A stretch of 17,441 nucleotides of DNA, taken from positions 143,392 through 160,832 of the forward strand of contig CAAAJI010000114.1 in NCBI GenBank assembly GCA_900642245.1. The letters are read 5' to 3'. Each line of letters opens with the position of its first letter. Within the stretch, counting starts at the first letter, position 1. The notes under the pieces are model-generated. The model was given only the letters and a program-made list of their open reading frames with translations. It was not told the origin of the DNA and searched no databases. This stretch comes from Fragilaria radians (taxonomy: Eukaryota > Bacillariophyta > Fragilariophyceae > Fragilariales > Fragilariaceae). Both the position numbers and the translations under genes were made by a program. Below, one piece after another: positions 7,601-16,956 of the stretch.

Positions 7601-9631
7601 TCGTATCAATTATTAGCTCATAATTTTCACCTTTTTGCGACTTACCTTTGTTATCGCTTGTACCTAGCGCAGAATTTGTAGTGTTCCATCAAGCACTTTA
7701 TCATGAAAATGATGATATTTTGTATTTATGTGTTTCGTCCTTGGACGCATTTTAGGTGGCTTTGTGCTGGTTGCCAGCTCCACCGAACCACTGCTATCTT
7801 CAAATACCCGACATATCACTTTGGGTGGGTACGATGATAAGCCACAGCCTTTTTCATTCATTTCTTGGACTAATTCCATTAACGGTAGAACTTCTCGTGT
7901 TGCTGATGTTATATTGCAATATATTTGTTCTCTGTTGTTGACAGTGCAACTTATGTTTGTAATTTTGAAGTCCATATAATCGGGCATGATGCATATCTGA
8001 TTACAAAACCAGTTCTTGATCGAGCTGTACTCCGATCCCATTCTGCATCCTCTGGGTTCCAGTCGCCTGAAAATGAGGCATCAACATAGACTTCAAATCC
8101 TATATCTGTATCAGGATGGTATACCATTCCCTTGTCAGCCGTACCTTTTAGGTACCTACCAATCCATTTGACTGCATCTGCATGTGGTTTCTTGGGTGTT
8201 GCCACAAACCTGGCTGCTTGATGGACTGCGCAAGTAATGTCTAATCTTGTGCATTTTTCAAGATAATTCAACTTACCTATCACCTTTCGGTAATCAAAAT
8301 GACCATCAAAATCTGGTTCATCATTATAACGCAGTAATGTCTTACTTGATGTGCCTGGTGTGACCTTTGGTTTCACATTGTCACCTTCCAGCCTTAATTC
8401 TTTGATTACATCTTGAATAAGATTTGGCTGGGTGAATTCAAAAGCTATTTTGTCTTTTGATCTGGATATTTTCACACCCAGAAAATCTGATATATCTCCC
8501 TCAACCGTGAGATTGAGTCCTGTTTCTTGCATCCGCTCTATGGCTTGTTCTATATCACCTACTTTGGGTCCTGCAAGTATTGAATCATCAGTGTAAAGTA
8601 CAAACACACATGATTTCCAGTAGAATAGACACTCATCAATCTTGCTTGCTTTGAAGCCAACCTCTATCAATTTTGGCACTAGATGTTAATTCCATACTCT
8701 TCCTGCTTGCTTTTGTCCAAAGAGGTTCTTTTGTAGCTTTAACACATACTCTTGGTCAGTGTCATTAACCTCAAATCCTTTTGGAATAGACATGTAAAGC
8801 TCACATTCAATTTCTGCCCGTCATGTCAAATCTTTTTTCTTATACTTGATCCTGGCTCCACCATTCTTTGATGGCTTCAAAACCCACATAATATGGAAGA
8901 TTCTTCTCTAGTTGAGCTTCCATTGTAATCCATATTCCCTCCCTCTGGTATCTCAACCCAGGAGGTATTCTTTTGGATCTCCTTACTTCTTTGGTATCTT
9001 CAGATTGATCTTAATTATTTGATGCTACAGGTATATCATTCTGTTCCTCTTGGGATTGTTCATCTTGTGAACTTGTAGTTACTCTCTCCCGGGGTGATAC
9101 TGCATGACTTGATGCTGTTGCTCTGTTTGAGATAACATTGAAAGTTTTGGGAGATTTATTTTCTCTCTCCTGTTGTGATTCCTTAAAGCCACATTCCTCT
9201 TGCCACTTAGACTCTGGGGTTAAATTTCCAAGACTTCCTTGTACAGAATCAAATTGTGTATCAAACTTAACATGTATTTGTGGGGATACATGACCAGTTT
9301 TGAGGTTCAACACTAAAGCCACAGTTTGGGCATGTTGTGTTGACATCCCTAAATATAACCCAATTCTTGCCCTGAGTTCCCACTTTGGGATCTTTTGACC
9401 AGCTTGCATTCGCTCATTGAGCACAAATACAGGGCATCCAAATGGATAAAAATGATTTAGATTGGATCTAACCTTGGTTCCATGAAATAACTCTGCTGGA
9501 GATTCTCCATCCTTTGCCTTTGACATTGGTGTTGAGTTATGCAGCTGATATTGGAATGCCATAGATTGTTGAAATTGTTGGAGAATATAGGTGATAGTGG
9601 AAAAATCACAATAATCTAAAGTCAATATCAT
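7600..9631 (-). pseudogene. Copia-B: integrase end, RT and RNase H relic
   Basis: Minus-strand Ty1/copia Pol in the usual order integrase, RT, RNase H. 9631-9011 is the integrase C-terminal domain (YPFGCPVFVL, WELRARIGLYLGMS, HVSPQIHVKFD) and a polar linker. The frame continues past an in-frame TAA at about 9011 into RRSKRIPPGLRYQ. RT is partly deleted, resumes near 8835 (ECELYMSIPKGFEV, LQKNLFGQKQAGRVWN), crosses another TAA near 8687, and is then open to 7951 with YTDD at 8584-8595. RNase H keeps VYVDASFSGDWNP, then after a frameshift near 7980-8040 EDSSGSVELA and RPRTKHINTKYHHF, ending at about 7664 with possible out-of-frame tail to 7600. Several stops and shifts make it a pseudogene. It is distinct from copia-A, which has its own RNase H end. 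Confidence 0.88.
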
Positions 9632-9952
9632 TGTTCTGTTTAACTTTACTTCTATGTATTCTTTAATTGTTCAAAAGTTTTTAAAAGACGAGACAAATGA
9701 AGGATTAATTTGATCACAAGTATTCATCCATCAAAAAAAGGGTTAGGAGTTAAGACCATGCCAAATTGGACAAAAGCCAACACAACAATAATTGGTTGGA
9801 CACCAAATCAAGCATACACAGACAGACTTTGTACTTTGGAATAAAACAATGACAAGTGAACAGATAAAACTATTTCAGGAAACCAAATCAAGCAGACAAA
9901 GACAGACGTAAAGACTTAACTTTAGGCTACGCCTTTCAAGGACTTGAATATT
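9632..9952. other. Non-coding spacer with an 80-bp-spaced direct repeat
   Basis: No gene seen. It holds a direct repeat of 25 bp with two mismatches: ACCAAATCAAGCATACACAG... at 9802-9826 and ACCAAATCAAGCAGACAAAG... at 9882-9906. It would include the 3' UTR of the LRR gene. The 5' remainder of copia-B is not recognisable here. Confidence 0.5.
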
Positions 9953-12037
9953 TCAGTTGCAACAAGGGCATGTGACAGAATCATCAACCGAGGCAGAATA
10001 CAACAATTGTTTGCAGAGAGATTCAGGAATGGATCCATTAAGAGAATTGTATTGAAGATACAACCCTATAAGTTTCGTAAGTGCACCGATTTCACTTGGA
10101 ATGGATCCAGTAAGAGAATTGGAAGAAAGATCCAAGTATGCAAGTTTTGTAAGTGCACCGATTTCACTTGGAATGGATCCAGTAAGAGCATTGCCATCAA
10201 GATACAATATTGTAAGTGTCGTAAGTGCACCAATTTCACTTGGAATGGATCCAGTAAGTGAATTGCCATCAAGATCCAACCTTGTCAGTGTTGTAAGTGC
10301 ACCAATTTCACTTGGAATGGATCTAGCAAGGGAATTGTAATCAAGATACAATGTTGTAAGTGTTGTAAGTGCACCAATTTCACTTGGAATGGATCCATCA
10401 AGAGAATTTTCATAAAGAGACAACTCTGTAAGTTCCGTAAGTGCACCCACTTCACTTGGAATGGATCCAGCAAGAGAATTGGAAGAAAGATGCAACACCG
10501 AAAGTGTCATAAGTGCACCAATTTCACTTGGAATGGATCCAGCAAGAGAGTTTTCATAAAGAGACAACTCTGTAAGTTCCGTAAGTGCACCCATTTCACT
10601 TGGAATGGAGCCATCAAGAGAATTCCCATATAGAGACAACTCTGTAAGTTCTGTAAGAGCACCCATTTCACTTGGAATGGATCCAGCAAGAGAATTGTCA
10701 GAAAGATGCAACACTTTAAGTGTCGTAAGTGCACCAATTTCACAAGGAATGGATCCAGTAAGAGAATTGTCAGAAAGATCCAACTTTGTAAGTGTCACAA
10801 GTGCACCAATTTCACTTAGAATAGATCCAGTAAGAGAATTAGAAGAAAGATCCAAGTACATAAGTGTTGTAAGTGCATCGATTTCACTTGGAATGGATCC
10901 AGAAAGAGCATAATTTACTGAAAGATCCAACTCTGTAAGTGTGGTAAGGGCACCAATTTCACTTGGAATGGATCCAGCAAGAGAATTGGAAGAAAGATAC
11001 AACACCGAAAGTGTCGTAAGTGCACCAATTTCACTTGGAATGGATCCATCAAGTGAATTCCCATAAAGAGACAACAATGTTAGAGAGCTTAGCAGAGCAA
11101 TGTTGTTTGGAAGTAATCTTTCCAACACATTGTCTTCTAAACAAAGCACCTGTAAAGTTCCATTGGCACATACATTTTCATTGCTACTTTGGTGCCAAGT
11201 ACACTCGTCATCATCAGTTAGCCAACCTTGGGTTTTGTTCCATGATGTTCCTCCTGTTGAGAAAAAGAATACTGCCATGGCAAAGCGTTGAACTTGACGA
11301 TCAATGGAGTAAGCTGTAAAATTTGAATTATTCAACAACCAATCAAGGGCTAACTTTAGGTTAGAACGAGGACTTTCCAATTGTTTAAGGGATGCATTAT
11401 TCAGGAGTGGTCTTAATCTCTTTAGAAACGCATCTTTGGCTGCATCAACATTTTGAGAATCATTTGGAGAAGCTTGTGGAGATTGTGTTGTCAAAATGAT
11501 AGTAGGGATAATGATGGCCATCAATAGCGAAAGCAAAACAATGGCAATAAGCATGTACCTTAGGATCAAACCTTTCTTGGGCATTTCTTCTAATGTAGTC
11601 GCATTGATAATAACATCATCAACTACTCGGGCACTTGTGATATTTACAGATGATGCGTCTTGATTTGTGTGTGCCATTGATAATCTTGAATTCGGCAATT
11701 CCGTTTCATCTACATCATTCATTCTTTCTTGAACACCAGGAACAGCAAATGCTCCCACTTGTGCATCGGTTTCTAAGCTTTTGGTTAGATCCTCTGTAGT
11801 GATCCTTTCCTTAGAGTCAACATCGACATTGCTTTCATAGTTTTGAAAGTCTTGGTTCTCAGCAGAATCCTTTTTCTTTTGTTTCAATTGTAAGAAATTC
11901 ACTCTGTTAGTGGATAACAATGCTTCACTATCCCTACCTTTACCTTTTCTTTCTTTGGCATTGTTGGATAACAGATTCTTCAGTTTATGTCCGGATATAT
12001 ATTTCAATATTTTTGTTAGTAAATTTTTATCGTTCAT
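9953..12037 (-). CDS. Single-pass membrane leucine-rich-repeat protein, receptor-like
   Basis: Intact, intronless 694-codon ORF. The start ATG (12037-12035) is the first after an in-frame TAA two codons upstream. Residues 1-155 are hydrophilic with basic patches (KERKGKGR, KQKKKD) and no signal peptide. One transmembrane segment covers about 158-182 (LILRYMLIAIVLLSLLMAII), preceded by PKKG, so the N-terminus is probably cytosolic and the repeats outside or lumenal. Residues 190-300 form a juxtamembrane and N-cap region (FSTGGTSWNKTQGWL, cysteines at 279, 290 and 299, several N-x-S/T sites). Residues 317-675 hold fifteen 24-residue plant-type LRRs (L-x-L-x-x-NSLxGSIPSEIGALT), one of 25 residues. 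The tail has a cysteine cap (SVTCPCC). No kinase domain is present. Such proteins usually bind ligands or partner proteins; the actual ligand cannot be inferred. It is the only clearly intact host gene between the repeats. Confidence 0.9.
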   Translation of the reverse strand: MNDKNLLTKILKYISGHKLKNLLSNNAKERKGKGRDSEALLSTNRVNFLQLKQKKKDSAENQDFQNYESNVDVDSKERITTEDLTKSLETDAQVGAFAVPGVQERMNDVDETELPNSRLSMAHTNQDASSVNITSARVVDDVIINATTLEEMPKKGLILRYMLIAIVLLSLLMAIIIPTIILTTQSPQASPNDSQNVDAAKDAFLKRLRPLLNNASLKQLESPRSNLKLALDWLLNNSNFTAYSIDRQVQRFAMAVFFFSTGGTSWNKTQGWLTDDDECTWHQSSNENVCANGTLQVLCLEDNVLERLLPNNIALLSSLTLLSLYGNSLDGSIPSEIGALTTLSVLYLSSNSLAGSIPSEIGALTTLTELDLSVNYALSGSIPSEIDALTTLMYLDLSSNSLTGSILSEIGALVTLTKLDLSDNSLTGSIPCEIGALTTLKVLHLSDNSLAGSIPSEMGALTELTELSLYGNSLDGSIPSEMGALTELTELSLYENSLAGSIPSEIGALMTLSVLHLSSNSLAGSIPSEVGALTELTELSLYENSLDGSIPSEIGALTTLTTLYLDYNSLARSIPSEIGALTTLTRLDLDGNSLTGSIPSEIGALTTLTILYLDGNALTGSIPSEIGALTKLAYLDLSSNSLTGSIPSEIGALTKLIGLYLQYNSLNGSIPESLCKQLLYSASVDDSVTCPCCN
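10013..11080 (-). repeat. 72-bp tandem repeat array encoding the LRRs
   Basis: About fifteen units of 72 bp (one of 75) inside the LRR gene. On the plus strand nearly every unit carries AATTTCACTTGGAATGGATC, so the codons for Gly-Ser-Ile-Pro-Ser-Glu-Ile are almost fixed even at third positions. The changes fall mainly in codons for exposed positions between the conserved leucines. Two-unit blocks recur (SVLHLSSNSLAGS with TELSLYENSLDGS), suggesting block duplication or gene conversion. Confidence 0.88.
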
Positions 12038-12650
12038 TTCTTACGCATTTAATCGCTCATCTGACTCCTATTGTAAACCCGTGTGCTCAGTGAATAGTGT
12101 TAGTAACGACGTCGTATCATGCATACATAAACCGAAAGGTATGGAAAAGGTTAGAAAGACATCATACTTCTAACAGATGTTTCAACCCCTGTAGAAATTC
12201 CTTTCATTATTGAAGAATTGCAAACGTAGAAAACAAAACTACAATATTAAACATGGAAATTGGCTTACGCGAGCAAAACAATTTCAATATCTGTGTTGTA
12301 ATTTTATGTATATTGCGTGCGTAAGAAATGTGCAATAAAACAACATTACTGTTGTTAAGAAAATCTCTTATTCAAATTTCAAATGTTGATGTGTGTTTTT
12401 CTGACGGAATTATTGAGACCACAACTGTTCTTAAGATGAGGTAGGTATCTGTGTCTATGATTGAGACAAAAGTAATCAGAAAACCTATCCCTAATAGTTG
12501 GGGAAAATGATGAAACAGAATAAAAAAATGTAAGAGTTATTGAAAGGATTGCTCAATTTTTGGCCTCGCAATATTTTATCTTAGCATATGATTGGATATT
12601 GACCATTTCAATTGACTTCTATTTTTATTCACTATACGTACTATTCAACA
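12038..12650. other. Intergenic region upstream of the LRR gene
   Basis: AT-rich, no convincing coding sequence on either strand and no clear TATA box near the LRR start. It presumably contains the LRR gene's promoter and 5' UTR. Confidence 0.5.
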
Positions 12651-12654
12651 TCCC

Positions 12655-12775
12655 CAATGAAGGGAATGAAGAATCTGTTATCAAACAATCCCTAGTTATC
12701 ATAACAATAACAGTTAGAGATAACCAAGCATTTATAACAACTAACAGACTGAATTTCTTGCAATTGAAACATCTT
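12655..12775 (+). pseudogene. Relic of an LRR-protein N-terminus, opposite strand
   Basis: Plus-strand translation gives MKNLLSNNP then a stop, followed in another frame by RDNQAFITTNRLNFLQLKH. The intact LRR gene has LKNLLSNNAKERKGKGRDSEALLSTNRVNFLQLKQ at residues 19-53 (in two parts: LKNLLSNN, and RDSEALLSTNRVNFLQLK). Order, spacing and DNA agree (for example GAAGAATCTGTTATC is shared exactly). It is a broken piece of a paralogue, head-to-head with the intact gene. No TM or LRR part follows it. From 12776 to 12984 I see nothing else. Confidence 0.72.
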
Positions 12776-12984
12776 ATATTCTCGGGAGAGAAAAACAATT
12801 GTTCAAACAGTATTTATATATTTCTGTGTGTAAAAAAGACAGCGTGAAAAAGCTCTTCGGAAATAACACTGACATCATAAGATTGAAACAGTCCCCTCAA
12901 TCCTTATTTGTGTGCCTAACAATAATAAGAATAGACCTTATAATGTTTCATTATTGCATGAGGATAAATTGTATGCACCGTCTA

Positions 12985-13330
12985 AAATCTGGTGGTTTCA
13001 GAAATTTGGTTAAGTAATCAGCCAAGTTAAATTTTCCAGGTTCATGTGCAACTTGCAATATTCCTAGTCTGAATAAGGATTAGGTTTTAGTTTCAGTTGT
13101 CAAAGCGTCTGCAGTGTTTGAATGCAACCACTTTTGATCCTGTAAGATTAAAATACCATGCGCAAGTGCATGCACAATCTACTGCTAGTTCAAGCAGTAT
13201 CATTTTCCGTACTCTTCTATTGTAATGCTTTCATTAGAGTTGTGAAACAAATCTGGAGGTATATCATAGAGGGAGGTTCTACTATTGAATAAAGCTTGGC
13301 CTTGATATTGACATCAGAGCACCAGTCTTA
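12985..13330 (-). pseudogene. Copia-C RNase H tail relic
   Basis: The minus strand reads HEPGKFNLADYLTKFLKPPD at 13046-12987, which fits the end of Ty1/copia RNase H (...NxADxLTKxL). Upstream to about 13330 only short, frameshifted stretches such as RKMILLELAVD are suggestive. It may be the 3' end of the element whose Gag lies at 13795-14523 on the same strand. The exact limits are uncertain. Confidence 0.5.
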
Positions 13331-13794
13331 ATTATCATTGTCTTAACTGCATTTGTTTAGACTGCCAATATGCATACCCTAAAAATTGGGCATTGGACTC
13401 AAGGACTTTGGTGCATGCAATATAACACTTGAGCATGCAATTTTAAGTATTTTACACTGTTTAGTTTTGTTGGATTCTGCCATGGACTGTGACCAAACCA
13501 GTAACATGTGCAAAGTTTACGAAGTTTAGGAGAGAAATATTGAATGTGTATTACAGTTGGCCAGCAGGAGTGTGTTGGAATTACACTGTAATTTAACCCA
13601 AGAAAAAAGAAGAGTTTTTATTTTGGATCAGGATCCAATGACATTGACAAATACTGGAAAACAGATGGAAAAGAAGGAACAAGAGAAACTGACCAAAGAG
13701 TCACTTTTAAAAAATATTTTTAGTAATACTTTGTTGTTAACCAAGTATCTCCCTAGGACAACCTTTGACAGTGTGTTTACACATCAGGGATAGC
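13331..13794. other. Unassigned stretch between copia-C tail and Gag
   Basis: No recognisable gene. A 78-codon plus-strand frame (13557-13793) rich in Lys and Glu has no family features. By position it may be decayed or deleted copia Pol. Confidence 0.4.
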
Positions 13795-14523
13795 TCAGAA
13801 GTAGCAGACCAAGGGAATCCGCTCAACAAAAATAAAGTAGGCAAGATCTATCATTTGTTGCGGGGACATTGGAGAGAGAGCAGGCTCTGCAAGATCAATA
13901 AGATCATCAATGGCATTGAAGACAGTGTCAACAGGGAGTGAAATGTCATAATGCATGTTAAATGTAGACATTTCTTTAGCTTTGACCTGTTGAGGAGTGA
14001 CTTTACCATGGGTGGCAAAGAGGTGTAAAAGCACAGCGGAAACATCAGTGGAATATTGGCCGGTAATACCATTGAGCAAGGGCCGGAGATAGATTGGATC
14101 AATAGATTCAACAATCTGCGCGATGAGCGCCTTTTCTGTAGCTTGACAGAGGTCAAAAGAGAGCTTGAGCTCATGCCATACATCTTTGGCAGCCTCAAGT
14201 TGCGGTCCAGTGCCGTTAGTGGATGGAGCAAATGGGCCTGGATTAGGAGGATGGACCCAAGGGACGGTATTTGTTAAAGTTGCATAACAATCAACAGACA
14301 AAATGAGTCCGAGGTGACCGTATTGGCCGCCTCCATGTGTAGATGGGACCGAAGCAGCATTAGCTTTAATTTCGGTCGAGAGATTTTGGAGAGTCTCATA
14401 TGTGGGCTGGCCATGGATTCTCATCAGCATCTTGTGCTGAAAGTAAGTGTCTTTGACACTGGGTAGACTGAAGGAAGAGAATGATCTACTACGCTGTGTC
14501 ACTAAGAAGATTAAGTTAGTCAA
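13795..14523 (-). pseudogene. Copia-type Gag fragment
   Basis: Open minus-strand frame of about 242 codons, with ATG-coded methionines near residues 32 and 34 (KMLMRIHGQPTYETL). Segments include THGGGQYGHLGLIL, TNTVPWVHPPNPGPF, EKALIAQIVESIDPIYLRPL and ATHGKVTPQQVKAKE. These are typical of Gag in Ty1/copia elements of algae and other protists, where Gag builds the virus-like particle. The frame lacks the zinc knuckle, protease and Pol, and it ends at a TGA at about 13795. It is therefore a truncated Gag, possibly belonging with the RNase H tail at 12985-13330 after a large internal deletion. It has no intact partner in the window. Confidence 0.75.
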
Positions 14524-14584
14524 TAAGGCAGCTTAGTAGATTAATGAGATGAGTGGTGACTATAGCTTTGCAACATGACGTCTC

Positions 14585-14880
14585 CTTGGGACCAGGAAGT
14601 ACTTGAAACCCATCAAGATACCCATGAGCAAAGGGTATCATCCTGAAGTATATACCTCACCATTATGTACTGGTGAAGACTCAGCTAAGTTTAGGTCAAT
14701 AATTGGATGCTGCTTCTGGATATATGTTTTAGGGAGATTCGATATATCCTATGCAACATCTACTATGAGCAGATTTAACATTTCACCAAGGAAAGGACAT
14801 TTTGAAAGCGGTTAAGAGCATTCTACCTTACCTTAAGATCTTTCCAAAGGGCAAAGGTATCAAAATTTGCTAAACAAGAT
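14585..14880 (+). pseudogene. Plus-strand copia fragment, RT-RNase H junction
   Basis: The plus strand encodes KIPMSKGYHPEVYTSPL, EDSAKFRSIIGCCFWIYVLG, RFDISYATSTMSRFN and SPRKGH, the region between RT and RNase H in Ty1/copia Pol. A one-base shift at about 14807 moves the frame to KAVKSILPYLKIFPKGKG, as in the conserved LxYLK block. It then stops at about 14872. It has opposite orientation to the neighbouring Gag, so it is a separate insertion or rearranged piece. Confidence 0.8.
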
Positions 14881-14902
14881 TGTTGATTGTTAAATCTTTG
14901 GT

Positions 14903-15142
14903 ATGCTAGAGAAATATAGATATATGTTAGAATATCATGCAAGAAGATGTCCAAATTCAGCAATCTTTTTAAATTTCCTCAAGGCAGAGAATCTATCCAT
15001 TAAAAGAGCTGCTAAATCTCATGAAGTCACCTTAGCCTATGAACTTGTAATTGAGTCTCTTGCAGCAGAAAATTGCCCGCATTTTGAAGCGTTGGCTTAC
15101 AAAAGAGCTGCCTTTTTCCAAGTCCAATGTTGGTCAAATTGA
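14903..15142 (+). pseudogene. Unidentified coding fragment, TPR-like helical
   Basis: Open plus-strand frame of 79 codons from an ATG. Its sequence is helical with Ala-rich spacing (SIKRAAKSHEVTLAYELVIE, then PHFEALAYKRAAFF). The HxEALAxxRAAxF wording resembles the helical-repeat segment of large ATPase/sensor-kinase proteins with an hEEALAxERAaxF motif. That is a family-memory impression and not a firm match. It is bounded by copia debris on both sides, so it is probably a captured or stranded gene piece. It could also be a small gene. Confidence 0.35.
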
Positions 15143-15160
15143 TTCTTCTTTTTTGTTTCA

Positions 15161-16030
15161 TTACCAATACTGATAGAAGTACTCTTGTTCCAAAAGGAAG
15201 GTTTTGCTTTCATTCCAGTTCCCAATTACCTCTCTGGGTATACTGGTTGATTCGTGAGCCATGGCTTCCCAAACTTGATGGCATTGTGTGCTCCTAGAGC
15301 TTTTGTGCATGTATAGTGCATCATGATTGTTTAAAGCTTTCAACACATAGGTGATATGATGATTCATGATATAGTCATTGGCTGTTGCTTTGACTTGATT
15401 GCTCTTTGAGTGGGCTTTATTACTCTGCCATATCTCGACTTCATTTCACTGGGAGTTTGTTGTGCATGGATCTCAACTTGGTAGATGGAAGATTGTTTGG
15501 AACGGCTTTGCTCCTTGTATGTCTGAGACTCCTCTTGCAAATTGTGACTTGTTTTGTAGTCATCAGGCTCTTTGTGTGGCATAGGATTGTTGTTTGAATT
15601 GGTGACAAGTTCCTGTTCTAAGGCATTGTGTTGAGGGAAGAGTGCTTCTGGATTAGCTGGCCCAGGTGCTATATTCCTCACCTCCTTTACTTCTTTGAAG
15701 TGACATTTTATTTGCCATTTGTATAAGGATGTCATACACTGTCTCAAAAAGGTTTTTGAAACGTACATGATACTGGGGAGATACTAGTCCAATCTCAAGA
15801 TGGAGGACCAGGTACACTGATTGTGCATGCTTAGGGGAGACTCCAAAGTATATTCCTACCCTTGCTTTTGGTTCCCATTTATTCCCTATCTGGTGGTTGA
15901 GTTGAGTCACGTATGCAGGGCATCTAAATGGATGGAAGTGTCTCAATTTCGGACAACTAGGAAACTTGGAGAACATTTTGATTCTGGATGCTCTCTCTTG
16001 ATTGTCCATTTGTCAGTTGAAGCGGTTAGA
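15161..16030 (-). pseudogene. Copia-D: integrase end to RT start relic
   Basis: Minus-strand copia Pol segment. 16009-15700 is the integrase C-terminal domain (HFHPFRCPAYV, NKWEPKARVGIYFGVSPKHA, GLVSPQYHVRF). A shift near 15750 leads to a polar linker ending in SRYGRVIKPTQRAI (about 15430-15400). After an in-frame stop near 15366, the RT beginning is visible (HITYVLKALNN, CHQVWEAMAHE, 15367-15230). It decays before the RT catalytic motifs. The integrase catalytic core and everything upstream is missing. It resembles copia-B in the integrase end (HAQ...GHVSPQ / HAQ...GLVSPQ), so the two are related but diverged. Confidence 0.85.
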
Positions 16031-16034
16031 GAGT

Positions 16035-16188
16035 AGCTTCAATCCAGAGCTTCAAATAGATTCGAAAATATTGAGCAAGGAAGGGAGGTCCGTTTGGATC
16101 AAGCCAATTTGCGTTGTTCAGTACTACACCTTCTGAAATAGTGATTGGGCTGGTGATCCAGAAACAAGAAATTAGTGTGACAGGTTAC
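16035..16188 (-). other. Short open frame of protein-like composition
   Basis: The minus strand is open for about 51 codons, ending TAA at about 16034: ITSPITISEGVVLNN, ANWLDPNGPPFLAQYF, RIYLKLWIEATL. The composition looks like real protein, but there is no ATG in it and I do not recognise it. It could be the last exon of a gene, or more retroelement debris next to copia-D. Confidence 0.25.
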
Positions 16189-16226
16189 ATTGTTTAGAAA
16201 CAAGAAATTAGTGTGACAGGTTACAT
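16160..16226. repeat. 31-bp direct duplication
   Basis: AGAAACAAGAAATTAGTGTG... (31 bp) occurs identically at 16160-16190 and 16196-16226, separated by TGTTT. It is a local tandem duplication of recent origin, as the copies are perfect. Confidence 0.9.
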
Positions 16227-16229
16227 CAT

Positions 16230-16956
16230 TTTTTACCATCATGGTGAAATATAAGTTCATCATTACCCCCGAAAAAATGCCTTTTTCCCCCTTTCGTAAG
16301 TAACTAAATCCTTCTCCATTTGGCTTGATGTTTCAAAACTATGTATATTTTACCTTTGAAGTTCTTGTGAAAATTTAACAAGGATTAAAAAAATAGGTGA
16401 TGATGTTTGCGATTCTCGTTTGTGGATTGAAAAAAGCGAAGCCATGGAAACATTCATAAAATTAAAACTAATATCAATGCGTAAACCATGCAGTACACAA
16501 CAAGTTCGATTGATTGATATTCGATGCTGTAATAGTGATATCAACACGATATCATAAAAAAAGTTACCATATCCAATTGTGATCCAAATCAGATTTATTG
16601 AACCCCAACAACAAAATATGCTTAGGGTAGAAATGAAATAATTTAAACTGTTAACTAAATTGTTACGGAGAGTTTCCGTAAATGATCAAAACTAAGTGTT
16701 TGTGTTAGTTTTACAGAAGTAAATGACAGAAATTGGCATCCAAAGGATTTTGAAATTATAACCAGGGACCCTCTTTTGAGCTCGTTTCTTCGTTAGAATA
16801 GTCCAAGAATTGAGTGTTTGCGCCAAGACGTCTTGACACAACCTTCTTTATTTGTTGATCTTATAACAAGTCAGTGAGCTAGGCTATTTTTGGAATACGG
16901 TATTGATTATCACTTTCCGATTGCCCTGTCAGGTAGATTCAGCCATATGGAATACT
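16230..16956. other. Non-coding region downstream of gene copy B
   Basis: No convincing gene. It is AT-rich, with a short hairpin TTACGGA/TCCGTAA near 16661-16680. It lies 3' of copy B on that gene's strand and so may include its 3' UTR. A 65-codon minus-strand frame (16350-16547) has no supporting features. Confidence 0.5.

Noticed and set aside
5287..9631. Copia-A and copia-B as one element split by gypsy-2
   Set aside because: Both contain the same RNase H region, so they are two separate elements.
10101..10913. Plus-strand and second-frame ORFs across the LRR array
   Set aside because: A 72-bp unit is divisible by three, so several frames stay open by periodicity. They mirror the LRR gene and have no features of their own.
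10013..11080. CRISPR-like regular repeats
   Set aside because: The repeats are contiguous, coding and lie within one intact LRR gene; there are no unique spacers.
13557..13793. Plus-strand 78-codon ORF
   Set aside because: Biased Lys/Glu composition, no recognisable motif, and it lies between same-element copia pieces on the other strand.
15399..15597. Two overlapping plus-strand ORFs of about 60 codons
   Set aside because: They are antisense to the copia-D linker, which is supported by its conserved flanks.
16350..16547. Minus-strand 65-codon ORF
   Set aside because: Short, in AT-rich spacer, with no motif or repeat in the window to support it.
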